From positions 45,779,189 through 45,843,188 of the forward strand of contig ML681991.1 in the NCBI GenBank assembly GCA_007922195.1: a stretch of DNA of 64,000 nucleotides. The letters run 5' to 3'. A model generated the notes under the pieces. The model ran no database searches and was not told where the DNA came from. It was given only the letters and a program-made list of their open reading frames with translations. The position numbers were made by a program, and so were the translations under genes. Origin of the DNA: Podocnemis expansa (Eukaryota > Chordata > Testudines > Podocnemididae). Positions 30,831 through 42,885 of this stretch are shown piece after piece (within the stretch, counting starts at the first letter, position 1; each line of letters begins with the position of its first letter).

Positions 30831-32034
30831 AGCCTGCAGGCCCCATCTAAGCGTCCTCCCTCTCCAAGGGTTCCCCTCCCTGATAACCCAAGCGACGAAC
30901 AGTGCGAGATGGAAACTCCATGGCTCATGCCAGTAGTGGTTGCACCAGTGCCACAGAAGTACCATAGCCTCTCTATACTAGATCACCCTGTTCATGAATC
31001 CAGGCATCACTTTAACCCTTTTAGCCAAAGGGTGACTGTGTGTTTATCCTCTCCAAAGTCCCTTAGTTAGGGCTCTGCCAAAAGGTCCCCTGGGCGTTTG
31101 ACATGGGAACCTGAACTTGAGCTTACTGGATCATAAGGTGTATTTGAACACCTATCTCTCAATAAAAGATATCGCTTCATTCACTTTGTCTCTCTAATAC
31201 ACAACTTGGTGCATTCCTTCCAACAGATTGTTCTAGGGAGTTTTTCATCAAGCATCAGTGTGTTGAGTTCTGTCTGTAGCTATTATGGGGTTCCTAGAAA
31301 ATTCACCCTTACCTAGCCTTTTAGCAAGGAATTCCACAGTCAACCAAAATGGCTACCTGTATCATCAGGACTTGAACCTATGGGGCTTCCTGAGAGATAA
31401 CAGAGCTATACAGCTACCAGCACCTGCCACATTATTGTCTATAGTCTGCAGTGTATGTGTGTCACAACAAGTGGACTTTACTGTGCTCAGCCTGAAGGGG
31501 TCTTAGCTTCAGGGGTTTCCTAGGGAAATAACAGCACCACACATCCACCAGTGAGAGTCCCTGGGGCATATGATCTGCAGTGGATGTATACCACCACACA
31601 TTCCATGTGCATGATTAGTCTCATGGAGCTCTTGGCTCTTTGACCCTGGGATACCTAGGACATGTCTAGCGAGTGATGTAAACCTGAGCTAGCTGCCATG
31701 ACTACTGAGTTCCTGACAGCTCAATCTTGGTCTCAGATCAAACTTGGATTATGACCCCTAGAACTCCAGCTGGGACACTGATACATTGTTTTGACCCTTG
31801 ACTTAACTCTGACTCTGTTATTAGGTCTAAACCCCCAAGCTCCTGCCACTGGTCTTGCCTCTCTTTGACCAAGACCCTGACAGTTTGGCTGGCCCTCCCT
31901 ATCACATGTAGAAGGCCAGTCACATGGGGTATGGAAGCAGGTGGGAGCATGTTCCAAGGGGCACTAGACACACTTGACATGGGTTGAAAGCCCCCAGACA
32001 AAACTTCCCTTTTATGAACATAACTAGGGCAGTT
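30831..32034 (+). mobile_element. Unresolved middle of the gypsy remnant
   Basis: This lies between the SCAN-like capsid and the RT/RNase H part. I could not recognise a protease DTG/DSG motif or the RT catalytic block here in any frame. It may hold a badly decayed protease/RT start, an unrelated insertion, or the result of internal deletions. Confidence 0.4.
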
Positions 32035-32760
32035 TTAATCAGATCTCCATGGAGAAGCTGGGTTACATTTTGTCTCCTGAAGGCCTCTGATCAGGAAAAT
32101 CAATGCTGTTTGGACCTGGGCAGCCTCCCTGGAATATCAAGGAGTTGTGGCACTTCCTAATTTTTATAAACAGTTTAAGGCTAGGTTTTCAGACCAGACA
32201 GTCCCTTTGACAGCGCTCGTCTGCAAGCAGGGCTTCCTGCAACTACTCTCCAGAGGCTCAATGAGTGTGTTTGACCACCTCAGGATGGACTTCACTAGAG
32301 ATCCAGTCCTAATCCAGTCTGACCCAGCAAGGGCCTTTGTTGGTGTGACCCAATGCATGTAATGCTGCAGTTGGGATCAGGCATTCCCATGGACCTACTC
32401 CCTGATGACTGTTATTCTCAGAAATGTGCACCAGAGGAACAAAACAATGAGATTTTTAGATAATGGTCTGCTAGCAATCAAAGCTGTCTTTGAGAAATGA
32501 CACTAGCATCTTGGAGGTTCCCAGCACCCATTACTGGTATACATGGATCATAAAAGCTTGGAATAGCTCTGCAGGGCAAAGGTGCTGAACCAAAGACAGT
32601 TTTCATGGATCCTATTTTTCACAGACTTTATATCCCTGTCACTCCAAAACCCAGACCAACACACCCAATGCTCTGTTCCAGAAAGGGGAAACCCTCCCCA
32701 GAGCCAGCTGATGTGCATCCTTAAGCCCCATAACATCCTCCTAACTCTTATCTAATCAGC
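32035..32760 (+). pseudogene. Gypsy pol remnant (RT end to RNase H)
   Basis: Plus-strand Ty3/gypsy pol in several frames. LGYILSPEGL near 32060-32090 marks the end of the RT palm. FDHLRMDFTRDPVLIQSDP at about 32268-32330 is the RT-RNase H connection. LLAIKAVFE (about 32470-32497), YMDHKSLE and LNQRQFSWILFF (about 32590-32625) are typical RNase H/tether motifs. Stops and frameshifts are frequent. It shares strand and order with the gag at 30061-30830 and is probably the same element. Nothing recognisable as integrase follows. Confidence 0.72.
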
Positions 32761-34440
32761 TATGAAGAAGCTGTTTTTCAGCCCCCTAATACCTTCAGAA
32801 GGTCCCTATAGAGTTTAGACTTTAGGGGGTCATTAGTTTGTGTTCCAGCTTTCTTTACCAGCCAAGAACACAATCACCCTCACAGAGGCACTTAGGCAGG
32901 TAGCAAAGTTAACAGGAGTGACACAAGGCAAAGAAGGAGCTTGAACGCCTAACCACAAGGTAATCAAGCAAGCAGCACTCTACCAGTGCCATTTAGAATT
33001 TGACCACTTGTGATAACTCACAGCCTGCAGTGGTTGAACACCAGGGTATGAGCCACCTCAAGTGATCTGATGGACAGTGGTCTTTGTGATCCCTGATTGG
33101 CTCCTTGACCCTATATAAGTCCATGGTGTATAAGAGGAAGCGTTTGAGGATCTGGTGGCTCAAGAGGGGTTGTCTCAGTGGTGACTGTGTGCTGATTGGA
33201 GGGCCTGCTGAATAGGTGGAATGAGATGGAAGAGAGAAATGCAACTGATGCCAGGCTAGACAATGAGGCTAGGGAGAACACCAAGGAAGAGGGGATGAAC
33301 GCAAGGAAAAAAGAAAAGGATAGATTCTCTGGAAACAAAAGAGGGACCAGCAAATTGGAGAGCAGGGAGAGGAAATGGGGGATAATTGCACAACAGGAAA
33401 ATCCTTAGATAAGTCATAAAACTAAGGGATACCAACCCCCCTGAGAATGGAGGGTGGACCAAAAAAGTGGTGGAGCTACAGGTTAGGTACTAGATGCTCA
33501 AGATCCATGAGTGGACTATAAAAGCAAAGGAAATAGCAAAACTCCTGGAAACAATGGTATGAATGAAATAAAAATAAGCTTCCAGCCAGCTACCCAAATT
33601 TCTCACAGAAACAAGAGAGGTAGCATGTGGGGGAGGGGGTGTTATGTGTTATGTCTGGAATTAAAGAAGAAATAGGTGGAGGTAAGGTGATTAGTGAGGT
33701 TGATTATCAGAAGATGTGATAGCAAGTGTTTGATAGCTGGACTGGCTACATTTTAAGGGAGGGATGTGATCAGTAGCTTTAGGGTATTGGATATGCTGGT
33801 TTGAGTTCTATATTCCTCTTTCTGTGAAGTGCTAGAGCTGCACAAATTTGGACAGGCAGCAAAAAATTCCAAAAGGAAAATACAATGCAGTATGTGGGTG
33901 GTGATGACCATATAAGGGGTGCAAGGAAAGGACATAAGAGTATTGCAGCCATGCAGGAAAGCTCAGCTTGGCACTTGGAGGGTGTACTGACTGGGGCAAA
34001 GAGAGCTAGAAAAACACAAAAAATCCCAAGTTAGGGCTGGGCTTCACTGATGGCAGCAAAATTTCCACTGACAGATCAACCTTCCCAATCAACTGATTAG
34101 GTCTGTGTGGACCCATTTCAGTAGATCAGGTAGCCAATCTATTAAGACCACCCCAGCAGCTAGAGTAGCATTGAGTGACAGGGGAACAAAATATAAGAAT
34201 TATCACAAAGGCTGCAGAAAAATACAAACAGGCTAGCACCCTCTTGGTGGAACAGCTCTGTGAGAGAAATATTGGCAATTCAAGGAAGAGATGTGACTGT
34301 TTTTAGCTGGGGTGCTCACAGCTTAACAGTACATGAGCAGCAATAACTAATAACTGATAATGACCAATAACTTTTATATTTAAACAAAACATGATATACA
34401 TGAAGGCCTGGCTATCAGAAGTACACTATAAAAATTCCAG
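32761..34440. other. Stretch without recognised genes
   Basis: No convincing domain, RNA gene or element end was found. A 70-residue open frame at 33196-33408 is charged (Glu/Lys/Arg-rich) but has no family signature. A segment near 34030-34150 (AACTGATTAGGTCTG, AGTAGATCAGG) resembles the decayed palindromic stretch at 2640-2735 in unit A, suggesting an unidentified interspersed repeat. Confidence 0.5.
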
Positions 34441-34636
34441 TATAAACTCTTTATTCAGGGTTTAAAGTATAATTTGGCAGGCCCAGAACCCTCCCACATG
34501 GATGCCCCCCCCCAAATGACAGCACCCCACCCCAGCTCCTGCCCCCAACACCTGATCCAAAATCCACCCCCTGCCTGCAATACCCACCCCCCACTGTGAG
34601 CCAGGCCACAAGCAGCAGCATGCTGGGCTGGGAAAC

Positions 34637-35336
34637 TACTGTACATGCTCATGTATAAGTTGTTCCATGAATAAGCTGACCCCCCCAATTCTGAGCCCCA
34701 AAAGAGGCAAAATTGAGTGACCTGTGTACAAGCCAAGGAGGTCCCCTTTTGGCCTCAGCACCTAACTCCCCCTACCAGCACTGCTATCTTCCCCCAGAGT
34801 TCCCAACACACTCGCTAACCCTCAAACGCCTGCCGCTGCTTTTCCAAAGTCCCCCACTGCTCTCTCCACTGCCTAATGCTGTCCCCCTGCTCGGTTCATT
34901 CTTTGCTCTGCCCACTCCCCTGTTGCCCCCCTGGTCTGTCCGCTCCTCCTGCTGCCTCCTGCTCGCCACCATCTTCTGTGGTCCCCACTGCTGTTCCCCA
35001 ACACCCCTTCCTCCCCTTTCCCAGTCACCCCCAACCCCTGCCATCATTCCCCTGGCTTCCCTGAACCCCACCCCAATCCCAAAACTGACCCCACCCCCAG
35101 GCCTCCCTTACCAGGCCACTCCAGATGCTGGGGTTGCCTCTTTACTCTAACTCCAGCCCAGGCAGACTGTCCAAGATGGCTGCATCTGCCACCCTGGGGC
35201 TCCAGCCTGGACCATGCCCAGTGAAACACCTAGGCTGGAGCTGTCTACTATATTAACCCATGTATAAGCCAAATTGCTGTTTTGAAGCCAATTTTCAGGC
35301 ACAAAAATCTCAGCTTATACCTGGGAATATACGGTA
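34637..35336. mobile_element. 0.7-kb inverted-repeat element (TAC-GTA...GTATAAG termini)
   Basis: The left end TACTGTACATGCTCATGTAT and the complement of the right end, TACCGTATATTCCCAGGTAT, form an imperfect terminal inverted repeat, each followed by AAG(T/C). Internally, GTATAAGCC-type motifs recur near both ends (about 34725 and 35262). The C-rich interior has no coding signature. TA at both ends may include a TA target duplication (mariner-like), but this is unproven. Confidence 0.6.
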
Positions 35337-35492
35337 TGAAGCCTACAGGCTGCATGCACAGGCTAGTCAGGCATGCCCTCCCCTACCCTGCCGCTCTCCT
35401 CCTGCTTGCAGGAACATGCAGCAGAATGCTGTTTGGGGGACCTGCTATTTTTAAATGGTGGGCCCTGGAAAGCAGCGTTCCAGCACCATTTC

Positions 35493-35533
35493 CTATTTTT
35501 AGGGGGCCCAGAACGCTTAGCCCCTAAAAATAG
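35493..35533. repeat. Perfect 13-bp hairpin
   Basis: CTATTTTTAGGGG (35493-35505) and CCCCTAAAAATAG (35521-35533) are exact reverse complements around a 15-bp loop. A second, 9-bp palindrome (CCCAGAACG, G, CGTTCTGGG) lies at about 35540-35558, and the loop itself contains CCCAGAACG, so the structure is nested. It is probably part of an unclassified DNA element spanning about 35340-35580. Confidence 0.8.
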
Positions 35534-35854
35534 TGGGCCCCAGAACGGCGTTCTGGGCCATTCCAGCCACTTTAACCTGTCTTTATTGAGATGATAGAGA
35601 AATAGGAAAAGGCAGACATGCTTTCATGTTCACTAAGGAGAACTTGAACTACCTTGAAGCAGAGAAGAAAAAGCTAACTCTCAATATAACATCACTCGTG
35701 GTCTTATTTTACTGACTCTGGTCCGAGCTGGGTATAGCCAATATAGTTATCAATCAGTTCCTGGTGAATTGTCCAGAGGTGACTGCATGTACCTGCTTGT
35801 TTGCATCTGGCCTGTGTGAGCTAAAATGAGATGGCTGGTTTGCAAAGGGACATT

Positions 35855-36265
35855 GTCTCATAGATTTGATGGTCAGGAAGGACTACTGTGGTCATCTACT
35901 GTGGACTTCTGCAAAACACAAATAAGAGAAGCTCACCCAACTTCTCCTGTCATAGATTCCTCAGTTCCAACTGAGTTACTAACATCCTCAAATCATGGTT
36001 TTAAGACTTCAGGTTAGAGAGAATTAATCCACCATTTACAGTGGTTGAACTCTGTAAGTGACTGATGTCTCACCCTGTAGAGGAAACCACCACTGTCTGG
36101 CTCAAAGTTACGTGGTGGAAATTCCTTCCTGAACCTTGATATGGTGATCTGTTAGACCCTGAGCATGTGGGCAAAACCCACCAGGCACACACAACAAAGA
36201 ATTCCGTTTGATATCTTAGCGCCATTCTTGACTAGTGACCTATCACCGACCATGGGAGATATTTT
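35855..36265 (-). mobile_element. CR1-type 3' UTR fragment (unit D)
   Basis: The segment begins CATAGATTTGATGGTCAGGAAGG and includes GGTCATCTACTGTGGA and CCCTGAGCATGTGGGCAAAAC. It reads as a reverse-complement 3' tail of a CR1-like LINE. A shorter copy (44695-44830, GGGACCTTCGTGGTCATGTA) occupies the corresponding place in unit E, so insertion predates the D/E duplication. Confidence 0.55.
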
Positions 36266-37088
36266 CTGTTAGCACTTGCAAGTCGCCTAGACGCATTGTA
36301 TATGCATACAGTGGCAATCAGCACAACGTTACAGGGGACAGATTTCCCAGGATTATGTCCCCTCCTATCCAGCCCCCAGAATCAGCATTTTCATTACTCA
36401 AACATTTATTTTGATCAAAAATGGCTTTTTAAATGAATATAAAACCAGGCTACAATTATGTCTCCCCATCCAACAACTGGCATCCCGATAAACATTCCAT
36501 GATGGCAACATTATTTTGGTTACTTTCCTCCTAGCCCTTCCATTGGGATGGACAACACTGACCTGAGTGCTGCTGACTGGATTCTCTGAGGTTTTTTTAG
36601 GGGCAAAAGAAACTGTAGCAACAAACATGATCTTACCCCTTGTGTTTTATTTGTTTCAGACTGTCCATTACAAGATTTGATGAGCTAACTAAGAAAAAAA
36701 AGGGAACGGGATACACACAGTAATTAACTTGGCTAGTTAGTGGATTTTTCTGCTTTACAGATGACAGTGCTGTACACGTTCAGATATTGTGCACTTTCCT
36801 CACCCATAGTGAATGTTTAGCTGATACCCTGGAGAAAAATACCACAATACTGTATGCATTGGTGCTGAACATGGCAAGGGACAGAACTGTCCTCCACCCC
36901 TCTTTCCTGTGTGTTGTTATGTGGACACAGTGTAGGACTGTAAACACTCACAAGCATTCCCTGCAAATTATCTATGATTTTTCAAAGTAGAGCTGAGATT
37001 TTCAATGGGAGTTTTCAACTTCATTGTAATGGGAACTGGTTGGTTACATCACGTGGCAACTTGGAAAACCTCAGGTTAAGTTATTATC

Positions 37089-38051
37089 TCACAATCTCCA
37101 CAGTATTTTGTGAAAGCCGCATTTACTGGCTGCTTTGCTCAAGGCTCTCTTGACCTCTCTGTTTCTCAGGTTGTAGATGAGGGGGTTGACCAAGGGAGTC
37201 AGAACTGTGTAACAAAGAGAGAACACTTTGTTCAGGTCTTGCAGTGGGTCACGGTTTGGCAGCAGGTAGACAATCATGATGGTTCCATAGAAAATTGTCA
37301 CCACAATGAGGTGGGAGGAGCAAGTGGAAAAGGCCTTTTGTCTCCCAGTGGTGGAAGGGATTCGCAGGATGGTGATGATGATAGACACGTAAGATGTCAG
37401 GGTTAGCAGGAATGGAGGCAGTGTGAATACACAAGCTAGTATGAAATCCAGCAATATGACTAGGTGGGTGTCACTGCAGGATAGTTCCATTAGTGGGATG
37501 GTATCACAATAGAAATTGTCAATTTCATTCGGCCCACAAAATATTAACTGTGATAGAACTAAGTCAAAGATGGCAGGAGCCAAACAACCATTTAACCATG
37601 ACCCAGCAGCCAGTTGGAGGCAAAGTCTGGTATTCATAAGATTTGCATATTGCAGGGGTTTACATATCGCTAAATATCGATCATAGGACATGGCTGCTAA
37701 GAGATAGCATTCTGTAGCTGCCAGAAAACCAAAGACATACAGTTGTGTGAAACATCCACTGAATGAGATGGTTTTGTCGCTAGTGAGGAGACTGGCCAGC
37801 ATCCTGGGCATGATGGTGGAGGTGTAGCAGGTCTCTAAGCTAGACAAGTTCCCCAAAAAGAAGTACATGGGGGTATGAAGGTGCACATCAGTCACAATGA
37901 GCACCACAATGAGAGTATTTGCAGCCACAGTTGTGATGTAGATCACTAGGAACACCAGGAAGAGAAGAATTTGCTGGTCTGGGAGATCACCAAATCCCAA
38001 GAGGATGAATTCTGTGACAGCAGTTTGGTTTCTCCAGTCTGTGTCTGCCAT
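37089..38051 (-). CDS. Olfactory receptor, class II, intact (unit D)
   Basis: A seven-transmembrane odorant receptor of 320 residues in one exon. It shows NQT glycosylation at 8-10; LLGFGDLPD before TM1 (about 27-53); PMYFFLG at 61-67; Cys100; MSYDRYLAICKPL at 121-133 (the full DRY/AIC motif); loop cysteines 172, 182 and 192; a Ser-Tyr pair at 220-221; KAFSTCSSHL at 239-248; and NPLIYNLRN at 289-297. It is closer to the unit E gene (45886-46854) than to the unit A gene, as the flanks also show. The ATG at 38051 sits 9 bp downstream of a CAG/TAG-type splice acceptor. Nothing indicates loss of function. The ligand and precise subfamily are unknown. Confidence 0.96.
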   Translation of the reverse strand: MADTDWRNQTAVTEFILLGFGDLPDQQILLFLVFLVIYITTVAANTLIVVLIVTDVHLHTPMYFFLGNLSSLETCYTSTIMPRMLASLLTSDKTISFSGCFTQLYVFGFLAATECYLLAAMSYDRYLAICKPLQYANLMNTRLCLQLAAGSWLNGCLAPAIFDLVLSQLIFCGPNEIDNFYCDTIPLMELSCSDTHLVILLDFILACVFTLPPFLLTLTSYVSIIITILRIPSTTGRQKAFSTCSSHLIVVTIFYGTIMIVYLLPNRDPLQDLNKVFSLCYTVLTPLVNPLIYNLRNREVKRALSKAASKCGFHKILWRL

Positions 38052-38080
38052 GGGTTGAATCTAGGAACAAGACGAGATTC
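38052..38080 (-). promoter_or_regulatory. Putative 3' splice acceptor before OR start
   Basis: On the minus strand CTCGTCTTGTTCCTAG ends 9 bp before the ATG (AG at 38061-38062), with the pyrimidine-rich run expected of an acceptor. The unit E gene has the same arrangement (TTTATTATTTCTAG, AG at 46864-46865). OR coding exons are usually spliced to upstream untranslated exons, and conservation between paralogues supports the site. Confidence 0.6.
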
Positions 38081-38483
38081 TGTACAATAGAACTGGAAGA
38101 ACAGAATTAAAAGTTTATAAAATCTTTTGAACTAAATGCATAGGTATTCAGACACTCTCTGTCTCTTGGTGGCAGGAGTCTCAGTTGAAGAACCAAACAT
38201 TGGTGTTGCCAAATTTCTGGATGTTTAGTAATTTGAATGGGGTTATAGGCTTGCCCATTGCTTTGAGCAGAAATTAGTAAAGTTCTTGTCCTGGTATCAG
38301 GCCCCAGAGAGTTTTTACAAGGACCCCTGGATTACATGACAAGAATGCTCACTGATTAGTGAATTTGCATACTTTTATACATTTTTATTATGGTAGAATA
38401 TACTGTTGAAAAATGAATGATTGAAAGAAGATGAACAATTAAATGGATAATGATTAAAATTGAAGTTTTGGTATAACGCACAC

Positions 38484-38508
38484 ATTATTTATTTATTTAT
38501 TTATTTAT
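38484..38508. repeat. (ATTT)n microsatellite
   Basis: About six ATTT units in a row, upstream (on the minus strand) of the unit D OR gene. Confidence 0.9.
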
Positions 38509-38760
38509 ATTGTATGCTTTGGATTAATATACTCACATCTTTCCCTGATAACCTGGTTGATAGAGATATTCGGTTGCTCAGCTCTTGAGTGGAGGGGTGG
38601 AGGGCTTTGATATGTTGGAGAGCCTGGGGCTATAAGTACCCTGAGTATAAAGATTCTACCACATGCAAATTAAAAGAAGCTAATGGAAGAAGTAATTGAC
38701 AATACTCAAGTAACAGGGTTTGCTTTTCTTACACCCTACATAGTATGCGTTCTTTTAAGT

Positions 38761-39266
38761 CAGGGGTAGGCAACCCCCGGCATGTGTGCCGACAGTAGCA
38801 CCCGAGCCCATTCAGAACGGCACGTGGCACCCTCTGCAGTACCACAGAAATTTCCACTCCTGCCACTGAAAGCCACACTGGGTGGGCTCCTTCTGGTGCA
38901 GCTCGGACACAGGGGTCTCCCTCCATGTCTATGTCTCCATGTGACACAGAAAAAAGCTGCCCAGAGTGGCTCCTCTGTGTAGTGTGATGCTCCCCAAAGG
39001 GGCCACTCCAGGCAGCTTCTTTCTGCTGAAAGGAGCCACTTCTTTGGCATGCCTGGGGACACCTGTCCCCAGGCACACCAGCACGATGAGCCACTGTAGG
39101 TGACGCCGTTCTGTGGCATGCCTGGGAAGTGTTCCTACTCCAGTCATGACCACTGCTGAATTTTCAGGTAGCCACTACATTTTTTCAGGAGAAGGGGCTG
39201 CTGGCACCAGCTGAGGGTTGGTGAGGAAGGACTGGCACAGGAGTTGGCAAAGGTTGTCGACCCCTG
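38761..39266. mobile_element. 506-bp hAT-like non-autonomous element
   Basis: The left end CAGGGGTAGGCAACC and the complement of the right end, CAGGGGTCGACAACC, form inverted termini. The flanks TTTTAAGT (38753-38760) and CTTTAAGT (39267-39274) agree at 7 of 8 positions, a hAT-sized duplication. The interior is GC-rich and non-coding; open frames of 119 and 121 residues on the minus strand overlap each other and lack any family motif. Confidence 0.8.
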
Positions 39267-42200
39267 CTTTAAGTCCAAACTTGGCTTCATGAGCATGAAT
39301 TGTTGAAGTGTAATAATTCTACAGGCTGGAAAGTTTTTAGATATAACTGACACATGCCAGCCTTCCAGAATGTTCATCTTTCTTCCCCTTTACTATATCT
39401 GGTTTATTGTGAGTTCTGAGCTGTCCTTGCACAAATTATTTAAGACTCATACTAGGTAAGTCCCTTCTTGTTTTGATATCTCCTGACTGACCTACAACAA
39501 AGTTCATGATCAAAATGTAGCCTCTGGATTTGCACATCACTACCCAAAGCACAAACACTTATATTGTTCTAACTTAGGCTAATTTATAAATTTGTATGCC
39601 TTTAGCTGCCTCATACAGCTAAGTGTAAACCCAGTGTAATTTCCACTTAGGCCTGCAAGGTATTTTGCTTAACAACTTTAAATATAAGATGTGCATGTAC
39701 TATTAAATGAATGTATAATAAGTATAATCTATTAAAAAAAAGTGATCCCTTAAACCTATAAAGAAAAGATGTATGTGAATGTATACACAAGCCAGCAGGT
39801 AGATTATAGGTTACAACTGATACCCATGCAAACCACCCTCGCTGTACCAGAGCAATAACTACAATAAGAATCCATTTCACTATAGCCAAGTGCTGATATG
39901 ACAGATCAGAGCATTTCTTTATCATCTATTGTATCGCAGCTAGTGACACTCAGGAACTTAACAGTGATTGTATTTTTCACTTCTGGCAATGACCAGCATC
40001 ATGTCGTGTCTTAGGAGTCAAAATCAATAGTACATCAACTGAAATCTTGCACTGAGCTTACCTGGGCAGTCTAGTGTCCTTATGCACCAATCTTCCAGTA
40101 AAACTGCAGGAGAACTTCAGTTATGAACCCTTCAGGACTAGAGTTTAGTTTTAACTCTGAACAAGAAATTATGTTGCTCTTAAGTTTACAGCTGAACATT
40201 GACTTAATACTGCTTTGAAACTTGACAAGCAGAAGAAAAAATGCTGCTTCCAACCATCTTAATTTAAATGAAACAATCTCAGAAGCAGTTTACTTTCCTC
40301 CTCAAATCTTTTAACATTTATTTTTAATGCAGCACTGTTCAGTATTTGCTTTTATTTTTCTCTCTCTCTCTCTGCTGCTGACTGGTTGCTGTCTGTTGGT
40401 TCCAAAGGAGGTGTGTGGTTAAGAGATGCATTTATTCCATAGAGTAAATTCTCCCTTAGTTCATGGGGTGGTCATGGTGATGTGGAGAAGGACTGACAAT
40501 GCCTTTCCTGTTTTTTGACATTCACTTTGTAGCAGAAATAAAAAAGCTACTCTTTACAGGGTGGGTCTTAGGAAGAAGCAGAACCAGACTGATGGGCAGT
40601 CCAATCAGGGAGTGACCCTCTGTAGCTGGGAACAATTGTGGGATGATGATATAGGAAAAGGACCCTGAAGGGGAAAAAGATGCTGTCCCTGATCTCGGTG
40701 TCTAGAAAGAGCGTGGCATGTGTGATCTCGGCTAGTGAGACTCTATCACCACATGCCAGCCGATGGGAGACACCCTGAGCCAGATCCTCAGCTGGTGTAG
40801 GTAGCACTCTCTCTGTGAGGGGGGCAGATCCCAAACTGAGAACCCATTACAAGACCTGGATTTCATGCTCCATCTTCATTTAATGCTGATAGAAAGGGTG
40901 AAGCTGCCCTACTGTGGGAAGGGAAGGCTATAGCTATTAACATTCACCTGAAGAAGAGCTCAGTGTAGCATGAAATCATCTCTCATTTACTAACAGTAGT
41001 TGGTCCTGTAAAAGACCCTCCTCCTCCTCCTCCTAATTCTCACAAACACCATTTAAGGTGGGATAGAAACACTTTCAGGAAGATGGTGTTCACCTGTAAT
41101 TCCAGGGCAGCTGCAGTTTGAAGCGATGAGCTCCTACTTCTCCACTTTCAGCTCTAGGACTGAAGGTCCTCAGCTGAGGTTCTTGTGTCTCCTCTTCCTG
41201 AAGATCCTAAATTTTCTCAGTACAGAGACCCGCAGTTACCTGAAGAAACAAGCAGGTGTCTTGATCTATGTTTGGAAAAAGGCTTGCCCTTTGATTTACA
41301 TAGTGTCTGTGTTGCTGGTATATCACTGTTCAGTCTTCACAATTTTTAATATGGTCCTACTTAACCTTTCTCCCACTTGGTTAATTTAATGTATCCAGAG
41401 CATTGTAGCTAACAATGTCTAGTGGGATTTGCACTATGGGACTTGTGTAATTGCGTATTTTTAAGCATAATGATCCTATATAAAAAGCATTTGTGATTCT
41501 GATGAAACCTGAGCTCAAAGTTTTGAGTGATGCCTATCCAAGGTGATGGATTGTTATAAAACAATTGCCCCACCCCTTTATTAATATTCAGTAGATCCTG
41601 TCACTTAGTGGGCATTTCTAATAAATTGCTGCCTGCATCTCATCCTTTTAATGTCTTTTCTCTTACCACTTTTCACTGTAACTTTCCCATTTCTGTATTG
41701 GCTACTGAAGCCTATTGGTCTGGATTAGAGCCACCAGAAAGAAAATTGTACAATAGATTGATGCATTATTGCTTACAACAGGTTAAACTAGGCCTCCAAA
41801 TGAAGTTACCATGAGAGAAGCCCAGGCTGAGATTTTCAGAGGCATCTGAGTGATTTAGCCACCAGATATCATTTGAAATGACAGATGGATGCCTAACTCC
41901 ATGGAGCCCTTGAAAAATCCTTTCCATAGTGTTGGAGCTTTTTAGTTCTGATGGGTGCCCAGAGCCCCTGCCTCTGGCCAATTCCTGATGTGCTCCCAGA
42001 AATGGATTCAGCACTGCCATATTTGACTTCACAGAAGTTTTGCCTGTTGGAGGCTGGAAGCCACTCTCTTGCCAGATGCCCTGAGGATAAGCTCCTTCAT
42101 GCAGCCAAATTGTCTAAGGCACCTGGCTAGACTGAGAACAAACCATCACTGGATGGACTCTTGTTGCAGTCAGTTTTGGGGACACTCATTGTAACAGGTC

Positions 42201-42544
42201 TCCCTAAATATATTTAGGGAGGCCAAAAAAGAATGTGAAGGTCAGCGAGTCAAATATGCTAAAAGTAACAGCAGAAAAAAGTACATCAGAAGTGAGAAGC
42301 CTGCTAAACAACCCAGAGGGTAGCGGACAATTAGGATCCTAAAGGAGTACAAGAAAGATGAGGCAATCGTGGAGAAACCAATTTATTTATTTATTTTTGC
42401 ATAGGTTTTTCATGGCTGGGATATGAAAGAGATTCCCAAACCTGAGTCATTCTTTTTAGGTGACAAATCTGAGGAACTGGGCCATATTGAGGTGTTTTTA
42501 GAGATTTTGGAACATATTGAAAAACTGAAGAGTAATAAGTCTCC

Positions 42545-42885
42545 AGGACTAGACTGAAACAAACAAGGAGTCCTGTGGCACTTAGAGGCTAAAAATTTAT
42601 TTATTGCATGAGTTTTCATGGGAAAAAAATCCCACTTCATCAGCCACTTTGAAGATGGGGGAATTTACAAACTAGGAGGAAATAAATGCAGGGAAGTGTT
42701 AAGTCATAGAACAGGTCACACTGTAACATGAGCTTTCGTGGGACAAAATCCCAGAAAAAGTCTGACAAAGTGGGATTTTCTCCCATGAAAGCTCATGCAA
42801 TAAATAAATTTGTTAGTCTTTAAAAATGCCACTGGACTTCTTGTTTGTTTGCTGAACTAGACTGATGTGGCTCCCTTTTCGAATT
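42545..42885. mobile_element. Inverted pair of Penelope-type 3' tails
   Basis: The left part reads as a minus-strand tail (AACAAGGAGTCCTGTGGCAC at 42566 through CCCACTTCATCAGCC). The right part reads as a plus-strand tail (GTGGGATTTTCTCCCATGAA through TTGTTAGTCTTTAAAAATGCC to CTGATGTGGCTCCC). The two are joined through a short spacer with GAAATAAATGCAGGG. Both relate to the 3' end of the element at 60905-61490. The pair lies inside the old LINE at 42200-44325. Confidence 0.7.

Larger units (their letters stand above)
35850..41620. repeat. Tandem duplication unit D (intact OR)
   Basis: Matches unit E in order: 35855-36265 with 44695-44830; 36390-36660 with 44960-45545; the OR at 37089-38051 with 45886-46854; 40780-40930 with 47265-47405; 41095-41600 with 49675-50180. 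Unit-specific parts are the hAT at 38761-39266 here and the insertions at 45183, 45708 and 47410-49660 in E. The 39270-40560 stretch in D has no gene and no element I recognise, except a CT run near 40362 and a CTC run at about 41020-41036. Confidence 0.85.

Noticed and set aside
33196..33408. Charged 70-residue open frame as a small host gene
   Set aside because: No start context, splice signals or homologous motif could be supported.
37110..37406. Plus-strand open frame with LSVSQVVDEGVDQGSQ
   Set aside because: Antisense of the conserved OR TM7 codons; the same shadow appears at 45856-46065.
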